Assembly: GCF_003051085.1 (NCBI RefSeq)
Contig: NZ_QAOM01000007.1
Location: 62,001-126,000 of the forward strand
Direction of reading: 5' to 3'
From: Trichococcus patagoniensis
GTDB taxonomy: Bacteria > Bacillota > Bacilli > Lactobacillales > Aerococcaceae
Length of the DNA stretch: 64,000 bases
Made by a program: the position numbers and the translations under genes. Positions 8,674-17,144 of this stretch are shown here, piece by piece (position 1 is the first letter of the stretch; each line of letters starts with the position of its first letter). The notes beneath the pieces were generated by a model. It saw only the letters and a list, made by a program, of their open reading frames with translations. It had not been told where the DNA came from and searched no databases.

Positions 8674-9249
8674 ATGCAACAAAACAAAACAAAAAGATTG
8701 GTCGGTATTTCACTATTTGGGGCATTGGCATTTGTGCTGATGTTCATCGCTTTCCCGGTAATTCCAGCATTTTCGTATCTGAAGATTGATTTCAGCGATT
8801 TACCGATTCTGCTTTCATTTTTCCTGTACGGTCCAGCCGGCGGAATCATCTCCGCTGTCATCCGCTCCGTTTTGCACTACCTTCAAACAGGCGGGGATAT
8901 GGGCTATCCAATCGGGGACTTCGCAAGTCTATTGGCGACGCTCTCTTATACTTTGACTGTCTACTACCTATTGAACAAAGCTAAAACAAAAACAGCCGTC
9001 ATTCTGGCGCTGTTGACGGGTACTTTGGTTTTGACGGTTGTCTTATCGGTAGCCAATTGGTTCATCATCACGCCGTTATACATGTACCTGTTGAATTTTG
9101 AAATGGGTTCTGTCAAAGAGTTGGTATTGGCTGGTATAGTGCCTTTCAATATCATCAAAGGACTTGTCGTCAGTGCAGTCATCCTCTTGGTGATGCCGAA
9201 GTTGAAACCTTGGCTGGCGCATAATAAAGTTCCGTTTGCTCAGCAATAA
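8674..9249 (+). CDS. ribU: Riboflavin ECF transporter substrate-binding subunit RibU
   Basis: RibU is the membrane S-component that captures riboflavin and works with the shared energy-coupling module (EcfA, EcfA', EcfT, not in this window). The 191 residues contain about six hydrophobic helices, beginning with LVGISLFGALAFVLMFIAFP, and the family segment FSDLPILLSFFLYGPAGGII. The upstream FMN riboswitch confirms the substrate. The ATG follows GGGAGGATT. It stands as a single-gene transcription unit ending at a strong terminator. Confidence 0.95.
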   Translation: MQQNKTKRLVGISLFGALAFVLMFIAFPVIPAFSYLKIDFSDLPILLSFFLYGPAGGIISAVIRSVLHYLQTGGDMGYPIGDFASLLATLSYTLTVYYLLNKAKTKTAVILALLTGTLVLTVVLSVANWFIITPLYMYLLNFEMGSVKELVLAGIVPFNIIKGLVVSAVILLVMPKLKPWLAHNKVPFAQQ

Positions 9250-9281
9250 TTTGCGGTTTCTGAATTGATCTTTTCAAAAAC

Positions 9282-9328
9282 AAGAGGCTGCACCCGAATC
9301 AGTGATGATTCCGGGTGCAGCCTCTTTT
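9282..9328. terminator. Bidirectional terminator between ribU and fer
   Basis: AGAGGCTGCACCCG pairs with CGGGTGCAGCCTCT around a short loop, with A-rich bases on the left and TTTT on the right. It serves the converging ribU (plus) and ferredoxin (minus) genes. Confidence 0.9.
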
Positions 9329-9362
9329 GGATTTTACCTAAAGCAAATGGATCCCAGAAAAA

Positions 9363-9596
9363 CTATTCAGATGAAGGAAATGGTTGATCGGAACGCAAGA
9401 TGGCACCGGTTGGGCATTTGCGGTAGGCATCCAGAAACGCATCAAAGCGTTCGGCAGGTATCGGTGCATTTCCCGCATTCGAATCCATTTTGGTGAAAGC
9501 TATCCCTTCGGAAGTATAGTCAAAGAGATCCGGTGAAATTATTTGGCAAAGTCCACAAGCGATGCAGTTATCCTGATTTACTTTGGTATAATACAT
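9363..9596 (-). CDS. fer: Ferredoxin, single [4Fe-4S] cluster
   Basis: A 77-residue electron carrier. The cluster ligands are the Cys of CIACGLC (C-x2-C-x2-C) and the Cys before Pro in YRKCPTGAI, the pattern of Bacillus-type monocluster ferredoxins. A longer in-frame extension is possible, but the start at 9596 has AAGAAGG correctly placed and gives the usual family length. It is divergent from ypbB-recQ, the same arrangement as B. subtilis fer-ypbB-recS. The extended -10 for ypbB lies inside the first codons of fer, so the two transcription units overlap at their 5' ends. Confidence 0.93.
   Translation of the reverse strand: MYYTKVNQDNCIACGLCQIISPDLFDYTSEGIAFTKMDSNAGNAPIPAERFDAFLDAYRKCPTGAILRSDQPFPSSE
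9584..9592 (+). promoter_or_regulatory. Extended -10 promoter for ypbB-recQ
   Basis: TGGTATAAT (TG at 9584-9585, hexamer 9587-9592) is a consensus extended -10; no good -35 is seen. The implied start of transcription near 9599 gives ypbB a leader of about 35 bases. Confidence 0.7.
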
Positions 9597-9633
9597 ACAG
9601 TAACCTTCTTTACAAAAATTTGGTGGTGATAAC

Positions 9634-10704
9634 ATGAAAAGTTTGACATACATAGAGTATCTTTTTTTGGATTGCATTTCAACCGGGCGCCCCATCAAGG
9701 AAGCGACTCTTTTCTATAACCTGATCGGCAAACGGACCGTCTCCACCATGCTCCAGTGCCGCCAATATGATTTGGAAGCCTATTTCACTGTCATGCCGGG
9801 CATGAAACCTACAGCGTTGAAAAAAGGCCTCGAGCGTTTGGCTTCGGATGGTCTGATCATCGGCAACGATGGCGAGGGCTTTCTTCTCACCGAAGCAGGA
9901 AGCGCGAAAAAAGCTGATTTTTTCAGCCGTCACGCGCATTTTTCTTTGGGAAGCCAAATGGAATTTGCCCTCGTACAAGGCGTTTTACGCCGCCGGATGC
10001 TGTTTTTGATCCAAATCCTTTCCGAAATGCTGCATAAAAACAAACACTATTATCCCATTGAGCGGGAAGCGAAGGAACAGATTTGGATGAAGCGCTTGTT
10101 GGCGCAGCATGCCGGAGATAGAGCCACTTTTGCACGCGCTTATGGAGAAGAATGGCGTACTTACTTGTCACGGCTGCCCGAAAAGGATGCCGGGCTCTTT
10201 GCGCTGCAATTTGAAGGCACTGGCCACTTGAGGAAAACGACCGGTCAAATGGCTGGGCTGTTCTCGTTCGAGGAAGCGGAAGTGAAAATACTGCTGCACC
10301 AAAATTGGCTGAGGCTGTATGGCGCACTGGAAAAGGAACCGGAAAAATTCCCTGTCCTTGCTTCGGTCATGCTGATGACGATAAAGGAGAACGGATTGGC
10401 TTCCGCCAGCGCTGAAACGACCATGCGTTATTTCATGAACGGGCATGGCATGGAGGAAATCATTTCGATGCGGGGATTGAAACAGAGTACGATCCAAGAT
10501 CACTTTGCCGAAATCGCCTTGATCTATCCGGAATTCCCGACGCAAAGATTTTTGGATAAGGGGAAAATGCAGTATCTGCAACAACTCGTGGAACACAAAG
10601 TTCGTGTCGATTACCGGGAAATCCAAAAAGAATTTCCCGAAATCAACTTTTTCGAGTCCCGGTTGATACAAATAAGAAGTGAGGTTGCTGCTAAACATGG
10701 ATGA
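9634..10704 (+). CDS. ypbB: YpbB-type helix-turn-helix protein encoded before RecQ
   Basis: A 356-residue protein of the family usually found directly upstream of the RecQ/RecS helicase in Firmicutes. Its biochemical role is not established. The N-terminal part looks like an array of helical segments, including a winged-helix-like LKKGLERLASDGLIIGNDGEGFLL stretch. The C-terminal HTH_40-type region (around residues 255-350) includes MRGLKQSTIQDHFAEIALIY. It overlaps recQ by eight bases, so the two are coupled and a shared DNA-repair function is likely. The start follows GGTGGTGAT. Confidence 0.8.
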   Translation: MKSLTYIEYLFLDCISTGRPIKEATLFYNLIGKRTVSTMLQCRQYDLEAYFTVMPGMKPTALKKGLERLASDGLIIGNDGEGFLLTEAGSAKKADFFSRHAHFSLGSQMEFALVQGVLRRRMLFLIQILSEMLHKNKHYYPIEREAKEQIWMKRLLAQHAGDRATFARAYGEEWRTYLSRLPEKDAGLFALQFEGTGHLRKTTGQMAGLFSFEEAEVKILLHQNWLRLYGALEKEPEKFPVLASVMLMTIKENGLASASAETTMRYFMNGHGMEEIISMRGLKQSTIQDHFAEIALIYPEFPTQRFLDKGKMQYLQQLVEHKVRVDYREIQKEFPEINFFESRLIQIRSEVAAKHG

Positions 10705-12136
10705 AGCACAATTGAAATCGGAACTTCAGAAACATTTCGGCTACACGGCTTTCAAGGAAGGGCAATTGGAGCCCATCCAATCCGTTTTGGCAGGCAAGCA
10801 CACGTTGGCGACTCTGCCGACGGGAACAGGGAAATCCTTGATATACCAATTGAGCGGTTACCTTTTGGAGGGGATTGTCGTTATCGTTTCGCCTCTATTG
10901 TCTTTGATGGAAGATCAAGTGGCTCAACTGAAATTCATGGGTGAAAAAAGAACGGCCTCATTGAACAGCATGCTGCAGTTCGAGGAAAGGCAAAGATTAT
11001 TGAGCAACCTGGATCGGATCAAGTTTTTGTTCCTTTCCCCCGAGATGCTGCAGAACCAAGTCGTATTGAACAAACTCAAGCAGATCCCGCTCGCTTTGTT
11101 TGTGGTCGATGAGGCGCATTGCATTTCCCAGTGGGGTTTGGATTTCCGTTCCGACTATTTATTTTTGGGCGCTGCAAGGCAAGCGTTGGGCAATCCTCTG
11201 ACGTTGGCGCTCACTGCGACAGCGACGCCGGCCGTGATGGACGATATCATCGGTTCCCTGCATATCGACGGGAATGACCTGAACGTATTTGAGGGTCCGG
11301 TCGACCGTGCCAATATATACTACAAAGTCGCTGCTGTGCCTCCAGAAGGGAAAAACGAGTACCTCCTGGAACTTTTGGGGAAATATCCATCTCCGGGCAT
11401 CATTTACTTCTCCAGCAAGGCACAAGCTGATGCGGTCGCATTCATGATAAGGAAAAAAACAAATTTGCGCGCGGAAGCTTATCATGCCGATCGGACAAAT
11501 GAAGACAGGATCACCATCCAGCATCAATTCCTTCAGGATGAGTTGGACGTCATTTGCGCCACCAGCGCATTCGGAATGGGAATCAATAAGCCGAACATCC
11601 GCTACGTGATCCATTACCATATGCCGAATTCGCTTGAGGAATATGTGCAGGAGATAGGGAGAGCCGGGCGGGACGGGCAACAGAGCACGGCGGTACTGTT
11701 GTATTCGGAAACGGACTTCAACTTTAAAGTGAAGATGCTGCAAAGCGATTTTCCGAATGATTATGCGATTGAAAGTGTCCTCAAAAACAAGGCGATCAAT
11801 CCAGAATATGGGAGTCCGACCGAGCACACCTTGTTGTTGCATATCCTGCGTCAAAATTTCACTAAAGTGGAAGCGAAGCATTTTATCGCCGCCCGCCACG
11901 ACCTGAAGAAAAACTTGTTGAAGAGCATGAAGGGATTTGCCGAAACCAATGCATGTAAACGTGATTATATCTCCGCCTATTTCGGGAAAAACAGTCTTGG
12001 CAAACCTGAATACTGCTGTGACAGTTGCGGGAACGAGGATCCATCGCTAGCGGGGGAAGTCAGGACAAGGAATACGGTTCCAACGACAGAAGTGCCGCAA
12101 TGGGAAAAAATCCTTTCAGACCTTTTTCTTTTATAA
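10697..12136 (+). CDS. recQ: ATP-dependent DNA helicase RecQ (short RecS type)
   Basis: A superfamily 2 helicase of 479 residues, close in length to B. subtilis RecS rather than full-length RecQ. Visible motifs are Walker A in LPTGTGKSLIY, the DEAH box VVDEAHCISQWG with the aromatic-rich DFRSDY loop, the ALTATAT motif III, and motif VI QEIGRAGRDGQ. A cysteine cluster near the C-terminus (CKRDY...CCDSCG) is the zinc-binding subdomain; no HRDC domain follows. The ATG at 10697 is used; an in-frame GTG at 10679 is an alternative. Translation is probably coupled to ypbB. Confidence 0.92.
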   Translation: MDEAQLKSELQKHFGYTAFKEGQLEPIQSVLAGKHTLATLPTGTGKSLIYQLSGYLLEGIVVIVSPLLSLMEDQVAQLKFMGEKRTASLNSMLQFEERQRLLSNLDRIKFLFLSPEMLQNQVVLNKLKQIPLALFVVDEAHCISQWGLDFRSDYLFLGAARQALGNPLTLALTATATPAVMDDIIGSLHIDGNDLNVFEGPVDRANIYYKVAAVPPEGKNEYLLELLGKYPSPGIIYFSSKAQADAVAFMIRKKTNLRAEAYHADRTNEDRITIQHQFLQDELDVICATSAFGMGINKPNIRYVIHYHMPNSLEEYVQEIGRAGRDGQQSTAVLLYSETDFNFKVKMLQSDFPNDYAIESVLKNKAINPEYGSPTEHTLLLHILRQNFTKVEAKHFIAARHDLKKNLLKSMKGFAETNACKRDYISAYFGKNSLGKPEYCCDSCGNEDPSLAGEVRTRNTVPTTEVPQWEKILSDLFLL

Positions 12137-12162
12137 AATTTAACCCAAAAATTGCGAAAATG

Positions 12163-12171
12163 TGCTACAAT
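12163..12171 (+). promoter_or_regulatory. Extended -10 promoter for the LysM gene
   Basis: TGCTACAAT forms an extended -10 (TG at 12163-12164, hexamer 12166-12171), 31 bases before the gene. No convincing -35 is present. Confidence 0.55.
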
Positions 12172-12201
12172 TAGCATGAATCACTTATAGGAGGAACCCG
12201 A

Positions 12202-12798
12202 ATGGATAAAAAGAATCGCAATCGCAATAATGGAGAGCCATGGTCACGTAAATTCGGCGAAGATGAAAATCTGAAGAGCCGACAGTATTCACGTTCGGCC
12301 AGAAATACAAAAAATAAAGAAGTAGCACCTCTATTAAAAGTATTGCTGTTTCTCTTTTTGGCTATTCTGATTATTCCTTTTGCAACCATCTATTTTAATA
12401 AACAGAATCAAAATACTCCCGCACCCAAGAGTGCTGAACAAGTGATGATCAACAAACGAGTGGCCAGCTCCAGTGTCGAAAGCAGTGAAGAAGCGTCTTC
12501 CGAAGAGACTTCAGAAGAAGTTTCGAGCGAAGTTGTGGAGAGCACAGTGGAGCCCGAATCCTCGATTGCGGAGACACCAAGTTCGAGCGCAGCGCCTGCA
12601 GTGGTCGAAACACCGGTTGAAACAATTAAGGAACCGGAAACGGCTACCGGGGTATACAATAATTCATACACCATCCAAGCGGGTGACAATCTCTACCGGA
12701 TTGCTCTGAACCATGGGATGACATTGGATGAATTGATGCAGGCCAACGGGTTGAGCAGCACAGAAGCACAAATCGGTATGGCATTGAAAGTTAAATAG
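12202..12798 (+). CDS. ypbE: Membrane-anchored LysM protein (YpbE-like)
   Basis: A 198-residue cell-envelope protein. A charged cytoplasmic N-terminus of about 45 residues precedes one membrane helix (LLKVLLFLFLAILIIPFATIY), then a Ser/Glu/Val/Pro-rich extracellular linker (about 75-150), and a C-terminal LysM domain of about 45 residues beginning SYTIQAGDNLYRIA that binds peptidoglycan. Its place after recQ and before cmk is that of B. subtilis ypbE. It has its own promoter and terminator, so it is a single-gene unit. The exact function is unknown. Confidence 0.85.
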   Translation: MDKKNRNRNNGEPWSRKFGEDENLKSRQYSRSARNTKNKEVAPLLKVLLFLFLAILIIPFATIYFNKQNQNTPAPKSAEQVMINKRVASSSVESSEEASSEETSEEVSSEVVESTVEPESSIAETPSSSAAPAVVETPVETIKEPETATGVYNNSYTIQAGDNLYRIALNHGMTLDELMQANGLSSTEAQIGMALKVK

Positions 12799-12802
12799 CG
12801 AA

Positions 12803-12826
12803 AGCCGTCTGACAAGGCGGCTTTTT
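12803..12826 (+). terminator. Terminator after the LysM gene
   Basis: GCCGTCT pairs with AGGCGGC (one G-U pair) around GACA, followed by TTTTT. Confidence 0.85.
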
Positions 12827-12862
12827 CAATGAAATCGAACAGAACGAAGTCGGAGGTTTATT

Positions 12863-13555
12863 GTGAAAAAAATGAATATTGCCATCGATGGTCCAGCATC
12901 GGCAGGAAAAAGTACCATCGCGAAAAAAGTTGCGGAAAAGTTGGGATACATCTATCTGGACACAGGCGCGATGTACCGAACGTTGACGTATGCGGCTTTA
13001 TCCAACGGAAGCGACCTTCATGATGAAGAGGCATTGCATAAGTTGTTGCAAGGAATCAGGATAACCTTTTCGACTGCCGAAAATGAAATGCAACGTGTTT
13101 TTCTGAACGAGGAGGACGTGACCGAATCGATCAGATCGGAGGAAGTGACCCAAAACGTCTCCTTGGTTTCGTCGTTTGCGAAAGTGCGTGAAGAGATGGT
13201 TTCCCGCCAGAAAAGCATCGCACGGTCCGGCGGCGTTGTTATGGATGGACGGGACATAGGGACGGTCGTGTTGCCTGATGCTGAGGTCAAGATATTCATG
13301 ACAGCCACAGCCGAAGAAAGAGCGTTGCGTCGCTACAAAGAAAACATGGCGAAGGGTATGACCACTTCCTTGGAAGAGTTGACGGAAGACATGAAGCGCC
13401 GCGACCATTTGGACAGCACCCGGACGATTTCACCGTTGAAAAAAGCGGATGATGCCATCGTTTTGGACTCAACGCATCTGGAAATCGACGAAGTGGTGAA
13501 TAGGATTCTCGGCATTATCGAAGCAAACCTAAAACCCTTACAAACATTGGATTAA
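12863..13555 (+). CDS. cmk: Cytidylate kinase
   Basis: Phosphorylates CMP and dCMP with ATP in pyrimidine nucleotide salvage. The 230 residues begin with the P-loop [19 protein letters not shown], followed by [13 protein letters not shown] and the [19 protein letters not shown] segment, and [14 protein letters not shown] near the C-terminus. The GTG start at 12863 has GGAGG six bases away; the ATG nine bases further is too distant from that site. It precedes rpsA, the usual Firmicute pairing. Confidence 0.95.
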   Translation: MKKMNIAIDGPASAGKSTIAKKVAEKLGYIYLDTGAMYRTLTYAALSNGSDLHDEEALHKLLQGIRITFSTAENEMQRVFLNEEDVTESIRSEEVTQNVSLVSSFAKVREEMVSRQKSIARSGGVVMDGRDIGTVVLPDAEVKIFMTATAEERALRRYKENMAKGMTTSLEELTEDMKRRDHLDSTRTISPLKKADDAIVLDSTHLEIDEVVNRILGIIEANLKPLQTLD

Positions 13556-13561
13556 CAATAC

Positions 13562-13590
13562 TAGACGATTTTAAGCAAAAATGTTAGAAT
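13562..13590 (+). promoter_or_regulatory. Promoter of rpsA
   Basis: TAGACG (13562-13567), 17 bases, then an extended -10 TGTTAGAAT with hexamer TAGAAT at 13585-13590. The roughly 115-base leader that follows could carry translational control, as S1 genes are often autoregulated, but no specific structure was assigned. Confidence 0.7.
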
Positions 13591-13711
13591 GATTGTATGC
13601 AGTATTACGCTTTCAAAAATATAGAGTCAAGGATTAATTTCTTAGCCGTAAGGCGAGGAGTTAAGGGAACTAGCCAATCGGTTGCCGCAGACTTTTAGGA
13701 GGAATAGTTAC

Positions 13712-14974
13712 ATGTCAGATTACATTGAAAACCCAGAGTTAAATGAAGAAGAGTCCAAGAATGTTGAGCAGACTATGCAAGATGTGTTGGATGAAGCATT
13801 ATCCATTGAGGTGGGCGATACTGTCAAAGGGGAAGTTTTAAGCATCCAAGATAGGCAAGCCATCGTAGGAATCATTGGGGGCGGGGTTGAAGGAGTCATT
13901 CCTTACAACGAATTATCTGCAAAACCATTCGATGAAGTTACAGAAATCCTAAACGTAGGTGACGTTGTGGATCTGGTTGTCATAAAACAAATCAAAGATA
14001 AAGAAAATGGAAGCTTTTTACTTTCGAAGCGTCGCGTTGATGCTAAAATCGTTTGGAAAGATATCCAAGATAAATTCGAAAACAACGAAATCATCGAAGC
14101 GCCAGTCAAAGACGTCGTTAAAGGCGGATTGGTCGTTGATGTCGGCGTGAGAGGTTTTGTTCCGGCTTCAATGGTAGAAGACCATTTTGTGGAAGATTTC
14201 AGTTCTTATAAAGGCAAAGTAATGACCTTCAAGATCGTTGAACTTGAACCTAGCGAAAACCGCCTGATTTTATCTCATAAAGCGGTTGTGGAAACAGAAA
14301 AAGAAGCCAATAAAGGCAAATTGATGGACGAATTGGTAGCCGGAGACATTGTCGAAGGAACTGTCGCCCGTCTGACCAACTTCGGTGCATTCGTCGATTT
14401 AGGCGGCGTGGATGGTTTGGTCCACATCTCTCAAATTGCCCACGAGCACGTGAAAAATCCTGGTGACGTTTTGGCGATCGGCCAATCCGTCAAAGTCAAA
14501 ATTTTATCCATCGACAAAGAAAATGGCCGTGTATCCTTAAGCATCAAAGACACATTGGCTGGTCCTTGGAATGCAATCGCTGAAAAAGCACCGATCGGAG
14601 CTGTATTGACTGGTGTTGTCAAACGTTTGACAAGCTTCGGTGCATTTGTGGAAGTTTTCCCTGGCGTTGAAGGTTTGGTGCACATTTCCCAAATTTCCCA
14701 TCAACACATTGCGACTCCGCATGAAGTGCTGCAAGAAGGCCAAGAAATTCAAGTCAAAGTGTTGGATGCAAAAGAAGATGAGCAACGCCTATCTTTAAGC
14801 ATCAAGGCTTTGGAAGAAAAAGCTGCGAATGAAGCGCCTGCAGCTGAAGAGAGAAGAGAGAAAAAAGAGAAGAAAACCGAAGAATATGTTGCTGACGATT
14901 CAGACGGAAACTTCACATTAGCAGATTTATTAGGCGACAAGCTTTCAGGTTTGAAAGACGATTCTGAAGCCTAA
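13712..14974 (+). CDS. rpsA: 30S ribosomal protein S1 (four S1 domains)
   Basis: An RNA-binding protein of 420 residues with an acidic N-terminal stretch and four S1/OB-fold repeats of about 70 residues, the two most typical containing [20 protein letters not shown] and [20 protein letters not shown], each followed by VHISQI. A Lys/Glu-rich C-terminal tail ends the protein. The longer frame beginning at 13682 is rejected because AGGAGGA at 13697 points to ATG 13712. Four domains is the usual low-GC Firmicute form, shorter than the six-domain E. coli protein. Confidence 0.94.
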   Translation: MSDYIENPELNEEESKNVEQTMQDVLDEALSIEVGDTVKGEVLSIQDRQAIVGIIGGGVEGVIPYNELSAKPFDEVTEILNVGDVVDLVVIKQIKDKENGSFLLSKRRVDAKIVWKDIQDKFENNEIIEAPVKDVVKGGLVVDVGVRGFVPASMVEDHFVEDFSSYKGKVMTFKIVELEPSENRLILSHKAVVETEKEANKGKLMDELVAGDIVEGTVARLTNFGAFVDLGGVDGLVHISQIAHEHVKNPGDVLAIGQSVKVKILSIDKENGRVSLSIKDTLAGPWNAIAEKAPIGAVLTGVVKRLTSFGAFVEVFPGVEGLVHISQISHQHIATPHEVLQEGQEIQVKVLDAKEDEQRLSLSIKALEEKAANEAPAAEERREKKEKKTEEYVADDSDGNFTLADLLGDKLSGLKDDSEA

Positions 14975-14997
14975 TCAGCAAGGAAAATGAACATGTG

Positions 14998-15029
14998 AGG
15001 GCATGGAATTCCATCCATGCCCTTTTTTT
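14998..15029 (+). terminator. Terminator after rpsA
   Basis: AGGGCATGG pairs with CCATGCCCT around AATTCCAT, followed by a run of seven T. Confidence 0.92.
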
Positions 15030-15051
15030 GTTGTTATTATTGACGGATGTG

Positions 15052-15060
15052 TGTTATAAC
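15052..15060 (+). promoter_or_regulatory. Extended -10 promoter for der
   Basis: TGTTATAAC (hexamer TATAAC at 15055-15060) lies between the rpsA terminator and der. A TTGACG at 15040-15045 is too close to serve as its -35. Confidence 0.45.
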
Positions 15061-15151
15061 TGACATGGACGAAAACATTGAGAAAACCATACACAGTGAG
15101 CAAATACCCAAAAAGTTTTGTGTTGTAGAGGAAAAGAAAGGCGGAGGTTAG

Positions 15152-16465
15152 ATGCCAAATCCAGTAGTAGCCATAGTAGGCAGACCAAACGTAGGAAAAT
15201 CAACAATATTCAATAGACTGGCAGGAGAGAGAATCTCCATAGTCGATGATGTCTCAGGTGTCACACGTGACAGAATTTATGCAAAAGGAGAATGGCTGGG
15301 CAAAACATTCAATATCATCGATACCGGCGGGATCGATATCACGGATGAGCCTTTTATGAGCCAAATCAAATTGCAGGCGCAAGTGGCGATCGAGGAAGCC
15401 GACGTCATCATCTTTTTGACATGCGTCAGAGAAGGTGTGACGGATGCAGATGAAAACGTCGCAAGAATCCTGTACCAATCCGATAAGCCTGTCATATTGG
15501 CGGTAAACAAAGTGGATAATCCGGAAATGCGCGCCGAAATATTCGATTTTTACAGTCTGGGATTAGGCGAACCCTATCCTGTATCAGGCAGCCACGGCTT
15601 AGGTCTTGGAGATCTGCTTGATGCGGTTGTAGCGAATTTCCCATCGGAAGAAGAGAATGCGGAAGAAGAAGGCATCATCAACTTCAGCTTTATCGGCCGT
15701 CCGAATGTAGGCAAATCTTCCTTGGTGAATGCCATTTTGGGAGAAGAGCGCGTAATTGTATCGAATATTGCAGGCACAACCCGTGACGCTATCGATACGA
15801 TGTTCGTTGATGATGAAGGTGCAAAATTCCGGATGATCGATACAGCCGGAATCCGGAAAAAAGGCAAAGTCTACGAATCCACGGAAAAATACAGCGTCAT
15901 GCGTGCCATCCGTGCCATTGAGCGTTCGGATATCGTTATGGTCGTGCTGAATGCGGAAGAGGGCATCCAGGAACAGGACAAAAAAGTTGCCGGTTACGCG
16001 CATGAAGCAGGCAAAGGGATCATCATTCTGGTGAACAAATGGGATACCTTGGAAAAAGACAATCATACAATGAAGGAATTCGAGGACAAAATCCGCAAAG
16101 AATTCCAGTATCTTTCTTATGCTCCTATCATGTATGTTTCCGCGATAACGAAACAGCGCTTGTCCAATATTCCTGCTAAAATCAAGGAAATCAGCGAAAA
16201 TCAGAACCGTCGTATCTCTTCATCATTGTTGAATGATGTCCTGATGGATGCTGTCGCGCACAATCCGACTCCATCCGACAAAGGCCGTCGCCTCAAGATC
16301 TACTACATGACGCAAGTGGCCGTAAAACCGCCGACATTTGTTGTTTTTGTCAACGACCCGGAATTACTGCATTTCTCTTATGAGCGTTTCCTTGAAAACA
16401 GAATTCGCGATTCGTTTGATTTCGAAGGGACACCATTCCATTTGATTGCCCGACAAAAAAAATAA
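15152..16465 (+). CDS. der: Ribosome biogenesis GTPase Der (EngA)
   Basis: An essential GTPase for 50S subunit assembly. The 437 residues contain two tandem G domains: the first with [18 protein letters not shown] and NKVD; the second with [19 protein letters not shown] and NKWD. A C-terminal KH-like RNA-binding domain follows (about 350-437). ATG follows GGCGGAGG. Next gene is hup, as in B. subtilis where spoIVA and gpsA genes intervene. Confidence 0.97.
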   Translation: MPNPVVAIVGRPNVGKSTIFNRLAGERISIVDDVSGVTRDRIYAKGEWLGKTFNIIDTGGIDITDEPFMSQIKLQAQVAIEEADVIIFLTCVREGVTDADENVARILYQSDKPVILAVNKVDNPEMRAEIFDFYSLGLGEPYPVSGSHGLGLGDLLDAVVANFPSEEENAEEEGIINFSFIGRPNVGKSSLVNAILGEERVIVSNIAGTTRDAIDTMFVDDEGAKFRMIDTAGIRKKGKVYESTEKYSVMRAIRAIERSDIVMVVLNAEEGIQEQDKKVAGYAHEAGKGIIILVNKWDTLEKDNHTMKEFEDKIRKEFQYLSYAPIMYVSAITKQRLSNIPAKIKEISENQNRRISSSLLNDVLMDAVAHNPTPSDKGRRLKIYYMTQVAVKPPTFVVFVNDPELLHFSYERFLENRIRDSFDFEGTPFHLIARQKK

Positions 16466-16493
16466 ATTACCTTCCCGAAAGCATTAAATCCAC

Positions 16494-16499
16494 TATAAT
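16494..16499 (+). promoter_or_regulatory. Possible -10 for hup
   Basis: A consensus TATAAT just after der would give hup a leader of about 160 bases that contains the inverted repeat at 16571-16599. No good -35 is visible, and TTGCAG-17-TATTCT ending at 16530 is an alternative. Confidence 0.35.
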
Positions 16500-16570
16500 C
16501 GTTGCAGTAGCACGGTTTGTGTGATATTCTTTATTAGAAATATCTTTTCAATTTGACTGCGGTATTTCAG

Positions 16571-16599
16571 AACTATTTTTGGACCACTCAAAAATAGTT
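16571..16599. repeat. Perfect inverted repeat upstream of hup
   Basis: AACTATTTTTG (16571-16581) and CAAAAATAGTT (16589-16599) form an 11-base-pair dyad with a seven-base spacer. It lacks a GC-rich stem and a T-run, so it is a poor terminator and more likely an operator or a leader hairpin in the hup 5' region. Confidence 0.7.
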
Positions 16600-16668
16600 A
16601 TTCCATGTTTTGTTGTGTTATCAAAGAAAGCATGTATTCTTCTTCTTTAAAGGAGGTGAAAGGACAAC

Positions 16669-16944
16669 ATGGCAAACAAAGCTGAATTAATCGAAAGAGT
16701 TGCTGGAAAAACAAACTTGACTAAAAAGGATGTTACAGCAAGCGTTGATGCATTATTTGAAGTGATTCAAGAAGCATTAAAAGACGGTGAAAAAGTTCAA
16801 GTCATCGGTTTTGGTAATTTTGAAGTTCGTGATCGTGCAGCTCGTAAAGGACGCAATCCTCAAACTGGGGAAGAAATCCAAATCGAAGCAAGCAAAATCC
16901 CTGCATTCAAACCAGGTAAAGCATTGAAAGATGCAGTTAAATAA
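16669..16944 (+). CDS. hup: DNA-binding protein HU
   Basis: A 91-residue histone-like nucleoid protein that bends DNA as a dimer. The signature [21 protein letters not shown] for the beta-ribbon arm, the N-terminal [15 protein letters not shown] and the C-terminal [14 protein letters not shown] are all present. It has a very strong ribosome binding site (AAAGGAGGTGA), fitting an abundant protein, and its own terminator. Confidence 0.98.
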   Translation: MANKAELIERVAGKTNLTKKDVTASVDALFEVIQEALKDGEKVQVIGFGNFEVRDRAARKGRNPQTGEEIQIEASKIPAFKPGKALKDAVK

Positions 16945-16956
16945 TCAGTAAAAATG

Positions 16957-16993
16957 AAGTTGGGGCCTTACGGGGCTTCAGCTTTATTTTTTT
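16957..16993 (+). terminator. Terminator after hup
   Basis: AAGTTGGGGCC pairs with GGCTTCAGCTT-type bases (several G-U pairs) around a TTAC-containing loop, followed by ATTTTTTTT. Confidence 0.85.
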
Positions 16994-17084
16994 TGACATT
17001 GAAGAGTGCTTCTTTCAGGTGCGTTTGCTATGGACTTGACGGAGAAAAGCCTGAGGAACAAATAGATACAGATGCTGAACTTTA

Positions 17085-17093
17085 TGATAAAAT
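17085..17093 (+). promoter_or_regulatory. Extended -10 promoter for ypiA-ypiB
   Basis: TGATAAAAT (hexamer TAAAAT at 17088-17093) sits about 50 bases before the TPR gene, in a 200-base spacer that otherwise holds only the hup terminator. Confidence 0.5.
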
Positions 17094-17144
17094 ATAAAGG
17101 AAGAGCACCAGCAAGCAGAGTGTATTTGAAGGAGCAGTAGACGA

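Noticed and set aside
8456-8740. 94-codon frame over the FMN riboswitch
   Set aside because: It lies within the aptamer and leader and is a by-product of the RNA element.
13682-13711. Ten-residue N-terminal extension of ribosomal protein S1
   Set aside because: The extension would begin before the AGGAGGA site that is ideally spaced for ATG 13712.
16571-16599. Inverted repeat before hup as terminator of der
   Set aside because: The stem is AT-rich, lies 105 bases after der, and has no T-run following it.
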